Positions 1 through 5,760 of a stretch of 10,302 bases of DNA are shown here, piece by piece. Below the pieces are notes generated by a model. That model was not told the origin of the DNA, ran no database searches, and saw only the letters and a program-made list of their open reading frames with translations. Position numbers and translations under genes: made by a program. The first letter of the stretch is position 1. Each line of letters opens with the position of its first letter. The DNA comes from JBFXEO01 sp050180015. Its GTDB lineage: Bacteria > Bacteroidota > Bacteroidia > Bacteroidales > Tenuifilaceae. The stretch spans positions 1-10,302 of the forward strand of contig JBFXEO010000096.1 of the NCBI GenBank assembly GCA_050180015.1. Reading direction: 5' to 3'.

Positions 1-791
1 ATTATTTTGGCAAGATGGGATTTCAGAAAGCAACATTGGGGCTCTCCGGAGGAGTCGATTCTGCCGTTGTACTGGTACTTGCGCAAAGGGCGCTGGGTTC
101 CAACGCTGTGAGAGTGTTACTGATGCCATCGGCGTATTCATCGCAGCATTCCATTGACGATGCCTTGGCCCTAGCCAACAAGCTGGGGGTTCAGCGCGAT
201 ATTGTTGGTATCCAACCCGTTTTCGAATCGTTCCTTCGGCAACTACAACCCATACTTGAAGGTTTCCCCGAAAATATCACCGAGGAAAATATCCAGGCCA
301 GAATCCGCGGAACCCTACTGATGGCCCTGTCAAATAAGTTTGGGCATTTACTGCTAAATACCACCAACAAAAGTGAGGCCGCCGTTGGCTACGGAACGCT
401 TTACGGCGACATGAATGGGGCTATCGGCGTTTTGGGTGATGTTTACAAAACCGATGTTTATAAACTTGCCCATTACATAAACAAGGATGAAACCGTAATC
501 CCGGCCAACACCATTGTAAAACCACCCTCCGCAGAGCTTAAGCCCGACCAAAAAGACTCAGACTCATTACCGCCGTACGACATTCTCGACCAAATTCTGT
601 TTGCCTACATTGAACAACAGCTAAACGCCGGCAAAATAGTTGAGCAAGGATTTGATGCCGATACGGTAAGCCGTGTTGTAAGAATGGTTAATGTTAACGA
701 ATACAAGCGATTCCAGGCACCTCCTATACTAAGGGTATCCTCAAAAGCTTTTGGATTTGGTCGCCGGATGCCGCTGGTTGCCAAGTGGTAG
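1..791 (+). CDS. nadE: Glutamine-dependent NAD+ synthetase, C-terminal part (5' end outside window)
   Basis: NadE carries out the last step of NAD+ synthesis in the cytosol: ATP-dependent amidation of deamido-NAD+. The visible part is the synthetase (PP-loop ATPase) domain. The ATP motif SGGVDS lies at bases 45-62. It is followed by NTTNKSEAAVGYGTLYGDM (about 357-413), KPPSAELKPDQKDSDSLPPY (about 519-578) and a complete family-type C-terminus, ILRVSSKAFGFGRRMPLV. The frame is open to the left edge (Tyr-Phe-Gly-Lys precede the ATG at base 15), and that ATG is only five codons before a conserved strand, so it is internal and the true start lies upstream. Bacteroidota forms usually carry an N-terminal nitrilase-like glutaminase domain that supplies ammonia. 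That domain would be outside the window, so glutamine dependence is inferred. Stop is TAG at 789-791. No U-tract terminator is visible behind it. Confidence 0.95.
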   Translation, partial: YFGKMGFQKATLGLSGGVDSAVVLVLAQRALGSNAVRVLLMPSAYSSQHSIDDALALANKLGVQRDIVGIQPVFESFLRQLQPILEGFPENITEENIQARIRGTLLMALSNKFGHLLLNTTNKSEAAVGYGTLYGDMNGAIGVLGDVYKTDVYKLAHYINKDETVIPANTIVKPPSAELKPDQKDSDSLPPYDILDQILFAYIEQQLNAGKIVEQGFDADTVSRVVRMVNVNEYKRFQAPPILRVSSKAFGFGRRMPLVAKW

Positions 792-829
792 GCGGCTGCT
801 TTCCCTGTCGCGCCAGGCTGAAAAATGAA

Positions 830-849
830 CCGGCGGAATAAACCGTTGG
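830..849 (+). other. RNA hairpin downstream of nadE
   Basis: CCGGCGG (830-836) can pair with CCGTTGG (843-849) across the six-base loop AATAAA, giving seven pairs of which two are G·U. It lies 39 bases past the nadE stop. The flanking bases are A-rich rather than T-rich, so it is not a classical intrinsic terminator. It might stabilise the mRNA 3' end. On the minus strand the G·U pairs become mismatches, which favours a plus-strand role if it has any. Confidence 0.3.
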
Positions 850-951
850 AAAAAATAGGCATCCGATATCTACTGATTTCAGACCGACACAAGAGTATCC
901 AATTAACCCTAATGTGAAAATACCTACAGGATAAGCGTTAAAAGCCTTTCC

Positions 952-971
952 CCCTTCGATAAAGCTCAGGG
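952..971. repeat. Short interspersed repeat-like motif CCCTTCGATAAAGCTCAGGG
   Basis: This 20-base string has CCCT/AGGG ends and an imperfect centre. It resembles the dispersed intergenic motif CCCTTCGACxxxGCTCAGGG that I recall from many Bacteroidota and other genomes. Only one copy is in this window, so the repeat status rests on recollection of the family and not on an internal comparison. Confidence 0.4.
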
Positions 972-1025
972 CACAACGTTGGACGGCATCTTATACCGTT
1001 TAAGGTACTTTCCTTCCCTAATCTG

Positions 1026-1045
1026 AAAAAAACCGAACAGGGTTT
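1026..1045 (-). terminator. Weak intrinsic terminator on the minus strand
   Basis: Read on the minus strand, AAACC (1045-1041) pairs with GGTTT (1034-1030) across a six-base loop and runs into a stretch of seven T (1032-1026). It starts 27 bases downstream of the stop codon of the beta-barrel relic at 1072-1167, which is where the terminator of a minus-strand gene would sit. The stem is only five pairs. Confidence 0.35.
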
Positions 1046-1071
1046 AATCCCAGCTTTTCTCTGCTATCAAG

Positions 1072-1167
1072 TTAAAAATTGTAGCCAGCTTTGCCCAAAC
1101 CAATATCAAATCCAAATCCAACCATCACATTTTGGGTGTAAAGTAAAAGTTTTCCTGAAAAAACATG
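1072..1167 (-). pseudogene. Possible relic: C-terminal end of an outer-membrane beta-barrel protein
   Basis: On the minus strand 31 codons are open between an in-frame TAG (1170-1168) and a TAA (1074-1072). They end in VMVGFGFDIGLGKAGYNF before the stop. Glycine-rich alternation of aromatic and small residues with a terminal phenylalanine is the usual last strand of Bacteroidota outer-membrane barrels. There is no plausible start codon, and DNA further upstream on this strand is AT-rich and not coding-like. If it is real, it is the tail of a deleted gene. A possible terminator follows at 1026-1045. A chance reading of a short frame cannot be excluded. Confidence 0.35.
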
Positions 1168-1187
1168 CTAAAGAGCATAAAATATTA

Positions 1188-1195
1188 TAATTTTG
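1188..1195 (+). promoter_or_regulatory. -7 promoter element for the Crp/Fnr gene
   Basis: TAATTTTG matches the Bacteroidota sigma-ABfr -7 consensus TAnnTTTG exactly and lies 25 bases before the ATG at 1221. That gives a leader of about 20 bases. No clear TTTG -33 element is seen at the expected distance. Confidence 0.55.
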
Positions 1196-1220
1196 AAACT
1201 AAAATCACAGCAAATATAGT

Positions 1221-1922
1221 ATGGTACAGCATCATATTGATATAGAAAATGTTTTTGAAGGGGTTTGCGGCCTGTTTCCAAATTTACAACCGGACGAAAA
1301 GGAAAAAATGCATAAAAATTTTACCTGCACATTTGTCCGAAAAGGTGAGATTGTTTACCGCGAAGGCGATAAACCGGCAGGATTGGTTTGCCTGTCGAGA
1401 GGAAAAGTCAAGCTATTCAAGGAGGGAGTGGGCGGTCGCGACCAAATTGTTCGAATGGCTAAGCCCATTGGCTTTATTGGATACCGGGCCCTTTTTGCCG
1501 ATGAGTATTACTCTGCCACCGCGCAAGCATTGGAAGATTCTGTGGTTTGTTCTATCGACAAAGATGTTCTGATGGATATTCTTAGGAACAACGCCGAGTT
1601 AACTTTACACATTTTAAAATCGGTTGCGGCTGAGCTGGGATTTTCCACCAACAGAACGGTAACGCTCACCCAAAAACATATACGCGGACGCTTGGCCGAA
1701 TCGCTGGTATTTTTACGCGATACCTATGGATTTGAAGAAGATGGAAAAACCATGAAGGTTTACCTGTCCCGCGAGGATTTGGCCAATCTGTCGAATATGA
1801 CAACCTCCAACGCAATCCGAACCCTATCGAGTTTCTCCGACGAGGGTGTAATAGAGCTGGATGGCCGCAGAATTATGATACTGGACCAGTATAAACTTGA
1901 ACGGATTAGCGATTTAGGATAG
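1221..1922 (+). CDS. Crp/Fnr-family transcriptional regulator
   Basis: This 233-residue cytosolic DNA-binding protein has the Crp/Fnr fold: a cupin-like effector domain at about 20-125 (GEIVYREGDKPAGLVCLSRG at 42-61, then IGFIGYRALF at 83-92), a dimerisation helix at about 125-160 and a winged helix-turn-helix at about 180-222 (YLSREDLANLSNMTTSNAIR, 181-200). The cAMP contacts of E. coli CRP are not conserved: the Glu and Arg of its binding loop align with Tyr88 and about Ser98. The cysteines (16, 36, 57, 110) do not follow the FNR iron-sulfur pattern. The effector is therefore unknown. In the recognition helix the CRP pair Arg-Glu is Thr-Ser (195-196), while the later Arg is kept (Arg200), so its DNA site probably differs from TGTGA. 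It is transcribed alone from a TAATTTTG promoter and converges with murF-alr. Confidence 0.9.
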   Translation: MVQHHIDIENVFEGVCGLFPNLQPDEKEKMHKNFTCTFVRKGEIVYREGDKPAGLVCLSRGKVKLFKEGVGGRDQIVRMAKPIGFIGYRALFADEYYSATAQALEDSVVCSIDKDVLMDILRNNAELTLHILKSVAAELGFSTNRTVTLTQKHIRGRLAESLVFLRDTYGFEEDGKTMKVYLSREDLANLSNMTTSNAIRTLSSFSDEGVIELDGRRIMILDQYKLERISDLG

Positions 1923-2050
1923 TACAAAGTATTTAACTCGTAGTGTTTGTTATTCGTGAAAAGTTAAGCGATAAGACTCTGTAAAGTATAGCAGCTTGCA
2001 ACCAAATAGCCGAACGGTTAAATAGCCAACGTCCTATAGTCTAAACCGCC

Positions 2051-2077
2051 GTTTACTCCTGAAAGTAAACCCTTTTT
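2051..2077 (+). terminator. Candidate terminator of the Crp/Fnr gene inside the murF-alr 3' end
   Basis: GTTTACT (2051-2057) pairs perfectly with AGTAAAC (2064-2070) across a six-base loop, and CCTTTTT follows on the plus strand. It overlaps the stop codon of the convergent murF-alr gene. The stem is AT-rich, so its strength is doubtful. No better terminator is seen in the 130-bp convergent gap. Confidence 0.35.
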
Positions 2078-4521
2078 ACCCGCCGTGATATTGACGTTAA
2101 TACCTCGTAAGGTATTGTATCCAATGCTTTGGCCACATCGCCAATAGACGGATTCTGTCCAAAAATGACCACTTCATCGCCCTCGTTCACATCAATCCCC
2201 GTAGCATCAATTGTACAAGTATCCATGCTGATATTTCCAATAGTAGGGGCCAACCTCCCCTTAACCAGCATCCTTCCCGCGCCATTTCCAAGTTTCCGGT
2301 TCAATCCATCGGCATAGCCCACCGGAATTGTAATTACTTTAGTTGGACGTGTTACTAACCCCCTACGGCTGTATCCTACTGTTTCCCCGCTACTCAGCTG
2401 CTTAACCTGTATCACCCGGCTTTTCAGTGTACTCACTGGCAGCAACCTATCCTGCAGGGTAGAGCTGATTCCGTATAGCCCAATTCCCAAGCGAACCATA
2501 TCGAACTGAGCTGACGGGAAACGTTCAATTCCGCCAGTGTTCAGTATATGCCTGATTGGAGTGGAGCCAATTCCCCGGGCTATTTTCTCGCATATCTTTT
2601 CAAATGTATCGATTTGCCGTCTGGTAAAATCATCGTGCTCCTGTTCGTCGCTGGCAGCAAGATGCGAGAAAATACTCTTTACCGCTATAGCTTTTGACTG
2701 CTGCAAAGCCAATATCAATGCAGCAATTTCGTCGTCCGTAAAACCAAGACGGTGCATCCCGCTGTCAATCTTAATATGAACAGGGTATGAACTAACGCCC
2801 ATCCTACCTAAAGAAACTATAAACTCTTTTAACCCTGTAAAACTGTATATTTCCGGTTCTAAATCGTACTCTATCATCAAATCGAAAGTTCCCACCGATG
2901 GGTTTAATACAATGATTGGAAGCGATATTCCCGCATCACGTAGGGCAACGCCCTCATCGGCAAATGCAACACCCAAGTAATCGACCCTGTGGAACTGGAG
3001 CAGATTGGCTATCTCAAATGATCCGCTCCCGTACGAGAATGCTTTCACCAGCACCATCAATTTAACGCCAGGATTTAGCTGACTCCGGTAAACATTCAGG
3101 TTATGTACCAAGGAGTTGAGGTTAACCTCAAGGGTTGTTCTATGGGTCTTTTGCTCAAGCAACGATGTAATACGCTCAAAATGAAAACTTCGGCTACCCT
3201 TAACCAGAATTGCAGAGTTTACAATTTGCCTCCGGCTAAAGTTTTGAAGGAACTCCGGCGTACCGGTATAAAATTCTTTTTGGGAGTTGAACAATCCGGA
3301 AAATTTTGATATTTCTGTACCTATTCCGATAATCTTGTTCACTCCTTTTTCCCTTACCAGCTGAGCAACCTCGGTATAAAGGGTTTCAGGTTTAAGGCCG
3401 CTCTGAAGAATGTCGGAAAGTATCAAAATTCTGTTGGTATGCTGTTTTTGCTGAACCAAGAAATCTAGGGCGACCTTCAACGATCCTATATCGGAATTGT
3501 AGCTATCGTTAATAATGGAACAACCATTGATTCCCTCTTTTAGCTCCAGCCGCATGGCCACAGGGACAAGCTTGCCCATACGCTGCTCGATGATTGTTCG
3601 ATCTATCTTCAGTAAAAGCATGAGGCTAAGGCAGTGCATTGCGTTCTCAACAGATGCCCGGTCGGAGAATGGAATACTGAAAGAAAGCGAACCTCCGTTA
3701 TAGGTGATACTTATTTCTGATGATTTCACGCCAACCTCAACGTTATTTACCCTCACATTGGAGTCCGGATTTTTTCCCCATGTAAAAAGCTGGGTAGCGC
3801 TATTCCCAAACTTCACCTGAATTGCTTCGTCAACATCTCTATGATCTTTACAGTAAATAAGCCTTTGTACAGAGTTAAACAGTTTAAGTTTTTCAGCTAT
3901 TTTTTGATTCTTACCGGTAAAATTTTCCTGATGGGGTAACCCAATGTTGGTAAATATTCCCACTTCAGGGTCAATAATTGGTTGTAAGTTATCCATCTCG
4001 CCAACAAGTGAAATTCCGGCCTCAAAAATCCCCAGCTGAAAACTATCATCCATCTGAAGAACTGAAAGGGGAACCCCTACCTGTGAATTAAAGCTTTTAG
4101 GACTTCGAACAATCCGATAGCTGCCCGACAGCAGCTGATTCAACCATTCCTTTACAATAGTTTTCCCGTTGCTTCCTGTAATACCAATAACCGGAAAATT
4201 AAATTTACTCCGATGGTATGCCGCCAGCTTTTGAAGGGCAGTCAAAGTGTTTTCACATACAATAAAGGTAGCATCGGGGTAGGTATCAACAAGTTTTTCG
4301 GGTTTACTAACCACGAAAGCCCTAATATTCTGAAAGTTGTATAACTCTCCAATAAACTGGTGGCCATCGTGATGCTGGCCAACAATGGCAACAAACAAAA
4401 CGCCGCTTTCTCCGTTAGGTGTACGGCTATCCGTGGTAATATGCGTTACGGGAATATGTGCGCTGCCAAGTAGGTTGGCATCAAGAATACGGGCAATTTC
4501 GCCAGCTGTATAGTTAAGCAT
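2053..4521 (-). CDS. murF-alr: Bifunctional UDP-MurNAc-tripeptide:D-Ala-D-Ala ligase (MurF) / alanine racemase
   Basis: This 822-residue cytosolic fusion joins two peptidoglycan-precursor activities. The racemase makes D-alanine, and MurF adds D-Ala-D-Ala to the UDP-MurNAc peptide. The MurF half (about 1-455) has the substrate-binding TTDSRT (29-34), the ATP P-loop GSNGKT (116-121), NIGLPHQENF (192-201) and NDSYNSDIGSL (338-348). The racemase half (about 462-822) has the PLP lysine Lys493 in VKAFSYGSG, Arg591 in HRLGF, catalytic Tyr717 in GYSRRG, GYADG (735-739), SMDTC (765-769) and a normal C-terminus. The length is normal for this fusion, which is widespread in Bacteroidota. The MurF centre reads IAEKLKLF where classical MurF has K-x-E, so ligase activity of this half is less certain than racemase activity. 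The start is ATG at 4521, with AGGGAG directly abutting it and so too close to act as a normal ribosome site. Confidence 0.93.
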   Translation of the reverse strand: MLNYTAGEIARILDANLLGSAHIPVTHITTDSRTPNGESGVLFVAIVGQHHDGHQFIGELYNFQNIRAFVVSKPEKLVDTYPDATFIVCENTLTALQKLAAYHRSKFNFPVIGITGSNGKTIVKEWLNQLLSGSYRIVRSPKSFNSQVGVPLSVLQMDDSFQLGIFEAGISLVGEMDNLQPIIDPEVGIFTNIGLPHQENFTGKNQKIAEKLKLFNSVQRLIYCKDHRDVDEAIQVKFGNSATQLFTWGKNPDSNVRVNNVEVGVKSSEISITYNGGSLSFSIPFSDRASVENAMHCLSLMLLLKIDRTIIEQRMGKLVPVAMRLELKEGINGCSIINDSYNSDIGSLKVALDFLVQQKQHTNRILILSDILQSGLKPETLYTEVAQLVREKGVNKIIGIGTEISKFSGLFNSQKEFYTGTPEFLQNFSRRQIVNSAILVKGSRSFHFERITSLLEQKTHRTTLEVNLNSLVHNLNVYRSQLNPGVKLMVLVKAFSYGSGSFEIANLLQFHRVDYLGVAFADEGVALRDAGISLPIIVLNPSVGTFDLMIEYDLEPEIYSFTGLKEFIVSLGRMGVSSYPVHIKIDSGMHRLGFTDDEIAALILALQQSKAIAVKSIFSHLAASDEQEHDDFTRRQIDTFEKICEKIARGIGSTPIRHILNTGGIERFPSAQFDMVRLGIGLYGISSTLQDRLLPVSTLKSRVIQVKQLSSGETVGYSRRGLVTRPTKVITIPVGYADGLNRKLGNGAGRMLVKGRLAPTIGNISMDTCTIDATGIDVNEGDEVVIFGQNPSIGDVAKALDTIPYEVLTSISRRVKRVYFQE

Positions 4522-4581
4522 CTCCCTAATTATTTTTACGGTCTAAAATTCGATGTTATTCAGCAGAGCACTTTTACATTT

Positions 4582-4594
4582 GCCATACCCCCTG
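4582..4594 (+). promoter_or_regulatory. C-rich box GCCATACCCCCTG, copy 1
   Basis: This is identical over 13 bases to 5690-5702 upstream of glnN. Here it lies 61-73 bases before the murF-alr start and in the opposite orientation relative to the gene. A second CCCCCT occurs at 4631-4636. Its role is unknown: it could be a protein-binding site or, if the promoter at 4656-4663 is right, a G-rich leader RNA element. Confidence 0.4.
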
Positions 4595-4655
4595 CTGTAT
4601 CAGAACTTTACAAAAATGACACCGCACCGGCCCCCTACGCTAAATAACATTGGTG

Positions 4656-4663
4656 CAAATGTA
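4656..4663 (-). promoter_or_regulatory. Candidate -7 element for murF-alr
   Basis: The minus strand reads TACATTTG, an exact TAnnTTTG match, 135 bases before the murF-alr start. It predicts an unusually long leader. No TTTG -33 box is seen at the right distance, so this is tentative. Confidence 0.35.
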
Positions 4664-4812
4664 CTCACTTGAAAATAACTTGCCTTAAATGAATAACATT
4701 TTAAATATAGATATTGCTAAAATTTATATCTGACCTAATTTACAGCGCAACTTAAACGACTACTTGGATTTTCTACATTGCGTTGCCGGTGGGGTAAAAA
4801 CATTTAAAATAC

Positions 4813-5004
4813 TCATTTCTTATGTGAGCTATCGCAGAAGGGTTTACTCCTTGACTCTCCACAGGTACACAAATATACCTCGTCCCGGCTATCCGGCAAC
4901 AAATCGTTTCCTTGGGTATCGACAATGTAAAACTTACCGGTAACCTTTATTGGGCCCTGATTGGTTAAATGCAGCCGTGCTGCAATTTTTTTCTGATCAT
5001 CCAT
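4813..5004 (-). CDS. Small CDGSH-type iron-sulfur protein
   Basis: This is a 63-residue single-domain protein. Its C-terminal half has the spacing of the [2Fe-2S] CDGSH motif, C-x-C-x2-S-x3-P-x-C-D-x-S-H, with Cys46, Cys48, Cys57 and His61. The usual Gly after Cys-Asp is Ser59, so the motif reads CDSSH. The domain begins with GPIKVTGKFYIVD (17-29), closely resembling GPLLVSGNFQLID in the upstream neighbour, which suggests a duplicated domain. CDGSH proteins carry a labile 3Cys-1His cluster and are tied to redox or cluster transfer. The specific role here is unknown. There is no signal peptide or membrane segment. The ATG is six bases past the upstream stop, with a plausible Shine-Dalgarno AGGGAG on the minus strand (5014-5019) nine bases ahead, so the two genes are probably co-transcribed and coupled. 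Confidence 0.85.
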   Translation of the reverse strand: MDDQKKIAARLHLTNQGPIKVTGKFYIVDTQGNDLLPDSRDEVYLCTCGESRSKPFCDSSHKK

Positions 5005-5010
5005 ACCTGC

Positions 5011-5499
5011 TTACTCCCTATCTCTAAATCCGTTCTTGAAATGTGTTCCATCGCAAAACGGTTGCGCATTCGAATGTCCACATCGACAAATGGAAACCAT
5101 TTTCATTGCCTTTACCTCCTTGCCATTGCCATCAATCAGCTGAAAATTTCCCGACACCAGTAGTGGCCCATTGGGCATTACCTGAACTTTAACGGGCTCA
5201 ACATCAAAATCGGATTCCCGATCGTTCTGCTGATCTTTAACTACTTTAGGCGAAATTTCCTGCCGATTCTTGTCCAAATCGTTCCACCTGAATGTAAGGG
5301 CTTTGGTTGGGCAGGCATTCACAATCTCTATGATTTGCTGCGTGCCGGCCCCACTCATATTTACCCAAGGACGTTTGCGCGGATTAAATACAGAAAGTAA
5401 CCGCGTATAGCAGGTTGAAGCATGGATGCACTCTGCCGGTCTCCAAAACACGGTAATATCATCATTGGAGTATTTCCTGTTATCCTTTTCCATAGCCAT
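5011..5499 (-). CDS. Two-domain iron-sulfur protein: Fer4_19 mono-cluster domain plus CDGSH domain
   Basis: This is a 162-residue, probably cytosolic protein. Residues about 12-72 match the divergent mono-cluster ferredoxin family (YjdI-like): RPAECIHASTC places Cys24, His26 and Cys30, RPWVNM lies at 43-48, and CPTKAL starts at Cys63. Only three conserved Cys are present, as in other members. A charged linker (about 73-105) leads to a CDGSH domain at about 110-158, with Cys138, Cys140, Cys149 and His153 in the full motif C-x-C-x2-S-x3-P-x-C-D-G-T-H. It is thus likely to hold two different clusters, suggesting electron or cluster transfer; the partners are unknown. It is first in a two-gene unit with the smaller CDGSH gene. 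The start could be Met1 or Met3 (MAMEKD), with no Shine-Dalgarno for either. It diverges from glnN. Confidence 0.85.
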   Translation of the reverse strand: MAMEKDNRKYSNDDITVFWRPAECIHASTCYTRLLSVFNPRKRPWVNMSGAGTQQIIEIVNACPTKALTFRWNDLDKNRQEISPKVVKDQQNDRESDFDVEPVKVQVMPNGPLLVSGNFQLIDGNGKEVKAMKMVSICRCGHSNAQPFCDGTHFKNGFRDRE

Positions 5500-5689
5500 G
5501 TTTACAGTGCTCGTTTAACGTAACGCTTATCCAATTGTTCATAAACTACCTAAAAGTAAAACTTTTTTGTGACAAAAATCATTACGGTAGCAATGAAAAC
5601 CTCAGCTAAAAATTACAAATAAATATATCTTTTTATAAGCACCCCCCTATAAAAACATACATCAACATTAAATATTATTACTTTTTTTA

Positions 5690-5702
5690 GCCATACCCCC
5701 TG
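5690..5702 (+). promoter_or_regulatory. C-rich box GCCATACCCCCTG, copy 2
   Basis: This is identical to 4582-4594. It ends 29 bases before the glnN -7 element, roughly -43 to -55 from the predicted transcription start, a usual place for an activator. A related ACCCCCCTA lies about 50 bases further upstream (5641-5649). A regulatory role, perhaps nitrogen control, is inference only. Confidence 0.4.
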
Positions 5703-5731
5703 TAAATATTTTTAACTTTAAAAATATTTTA

Positions 5732-5739
5732 TATTTTTG
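5732..5739 (+). promoter_or_regulatory. -7 promoter element of glnN
   Basis: TATTTTTG matches TAnnTTTG and lies 21 bases before the ATG, giving a leader of about 15 A-rich bases. The -33 position has no TTTG, which would suit a promoter that depends on an activator. No sigma-54 -24/-12 pattern is visible. Confidence 0.55.
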
Positions 5740-5760
5740 TACTGTTAAAAAGAATAAACC

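Larger units (their letters stand above)
792..1220. other. 429-bp intergenic region between nadE and the Crp/Fnr gene
   Basis: I find no intact gene here. From left to right it holds four things. A hairpin at 830-849 (CCGGCGG, loop AATAAA, CCGTTGG with two G·U pairs) lacks a following T-tract. A short imperfect-palindromic repeat lies at 952-971. On the minus strand there is a terminator-like hairpin (1026-1045) downstream of a 31-codon relic that reads like the end of an outer-membrane beta-barrel (1072-1167). The regulator's promoter is at 1188-1195. The mixture suggests a former gene that has largely been lost. Confidence 0.6.
4522..4812. other. 291-bp region upstream of murF-alr and downstream of the CDGSH pair
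   Basis: No gene is seen. On the minus strand it probably carries the murF-alr promoter (4656-4663) and a leader of about 128 bases. The leader includes two G5 boxes (C-rich on the plus strand at 4588-4592 and 4631-4635). CAGCAG (4561-4566) and CTGCTG (4592-4597) could form a stem enclosing the TATGGC part of the first box. The segment nearest the CDGSH genes (4740-4812) has only a weak CGCAA/TTGCG inverted pair and no T-tract, so no convincing terminator for those genes is visible. Confidence 0.5.
5500..5760. promoter_or_regulatory. Divergent control region between the CDGSH pair and glnN
   Basis: This AT-rich 261-bp gap must hold promoters for both directions. Visible elements are an inverted repeat AAAAGT-AAA-ACTTTT (5552-5566), a CRP-like half site TGTGA followed after six bases by TCA (5568-5581), a C6 box (5642-5647), the 13-base box at 5690-5702 and the glnN -7 element at 5732-5739. 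For the CDGSH pair a weak minus-strand TACTTTTA lies within 5551-5558, downstream of a TTTTTG. It matches seven of eight consensus bases at best. Confidence 0.5.

Noticed and set aside
15..17. ATG at 15 as the start of a short, complete NAD+ synthetase of 258 residues
   Set aside because: The frame is open upstream and reads Tyr-Phe-Gly-Lys into a conserved strand directly before SGGVDS. Starting here would cut the first strand of the domain, so the gene runs in from outside the window.
605..892. 95-codon minus-strand open frame over the nadE 3' end
   Set aside because: It is mostly antisense to a strongly conserved nadE segment, with no recognisable domain and no promoter or leader.
2004..2031. 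Direct repeat AAATAGCC(G)AACG, two copies 16 bases apart in the convergent gap
   Set aside because: It is too short (12-13 bases) and unsupported by any other copy or by position. It is best treated as chance or a small tandem slip.
4969..5163. 64-codon plus-strand open frame opposite the CDGSH genes
   Set aside because: It overlaps both iron-sulfur genes in antisense, and the opposite frames carry clear cluster motifs.
5500..5760. Sigma-54 promoter for glnN
   Set aside because: No TGGCAC-N5-TTGCA-like -24/-12 element is present. A TATTTTTG -7 element explains the start instead.
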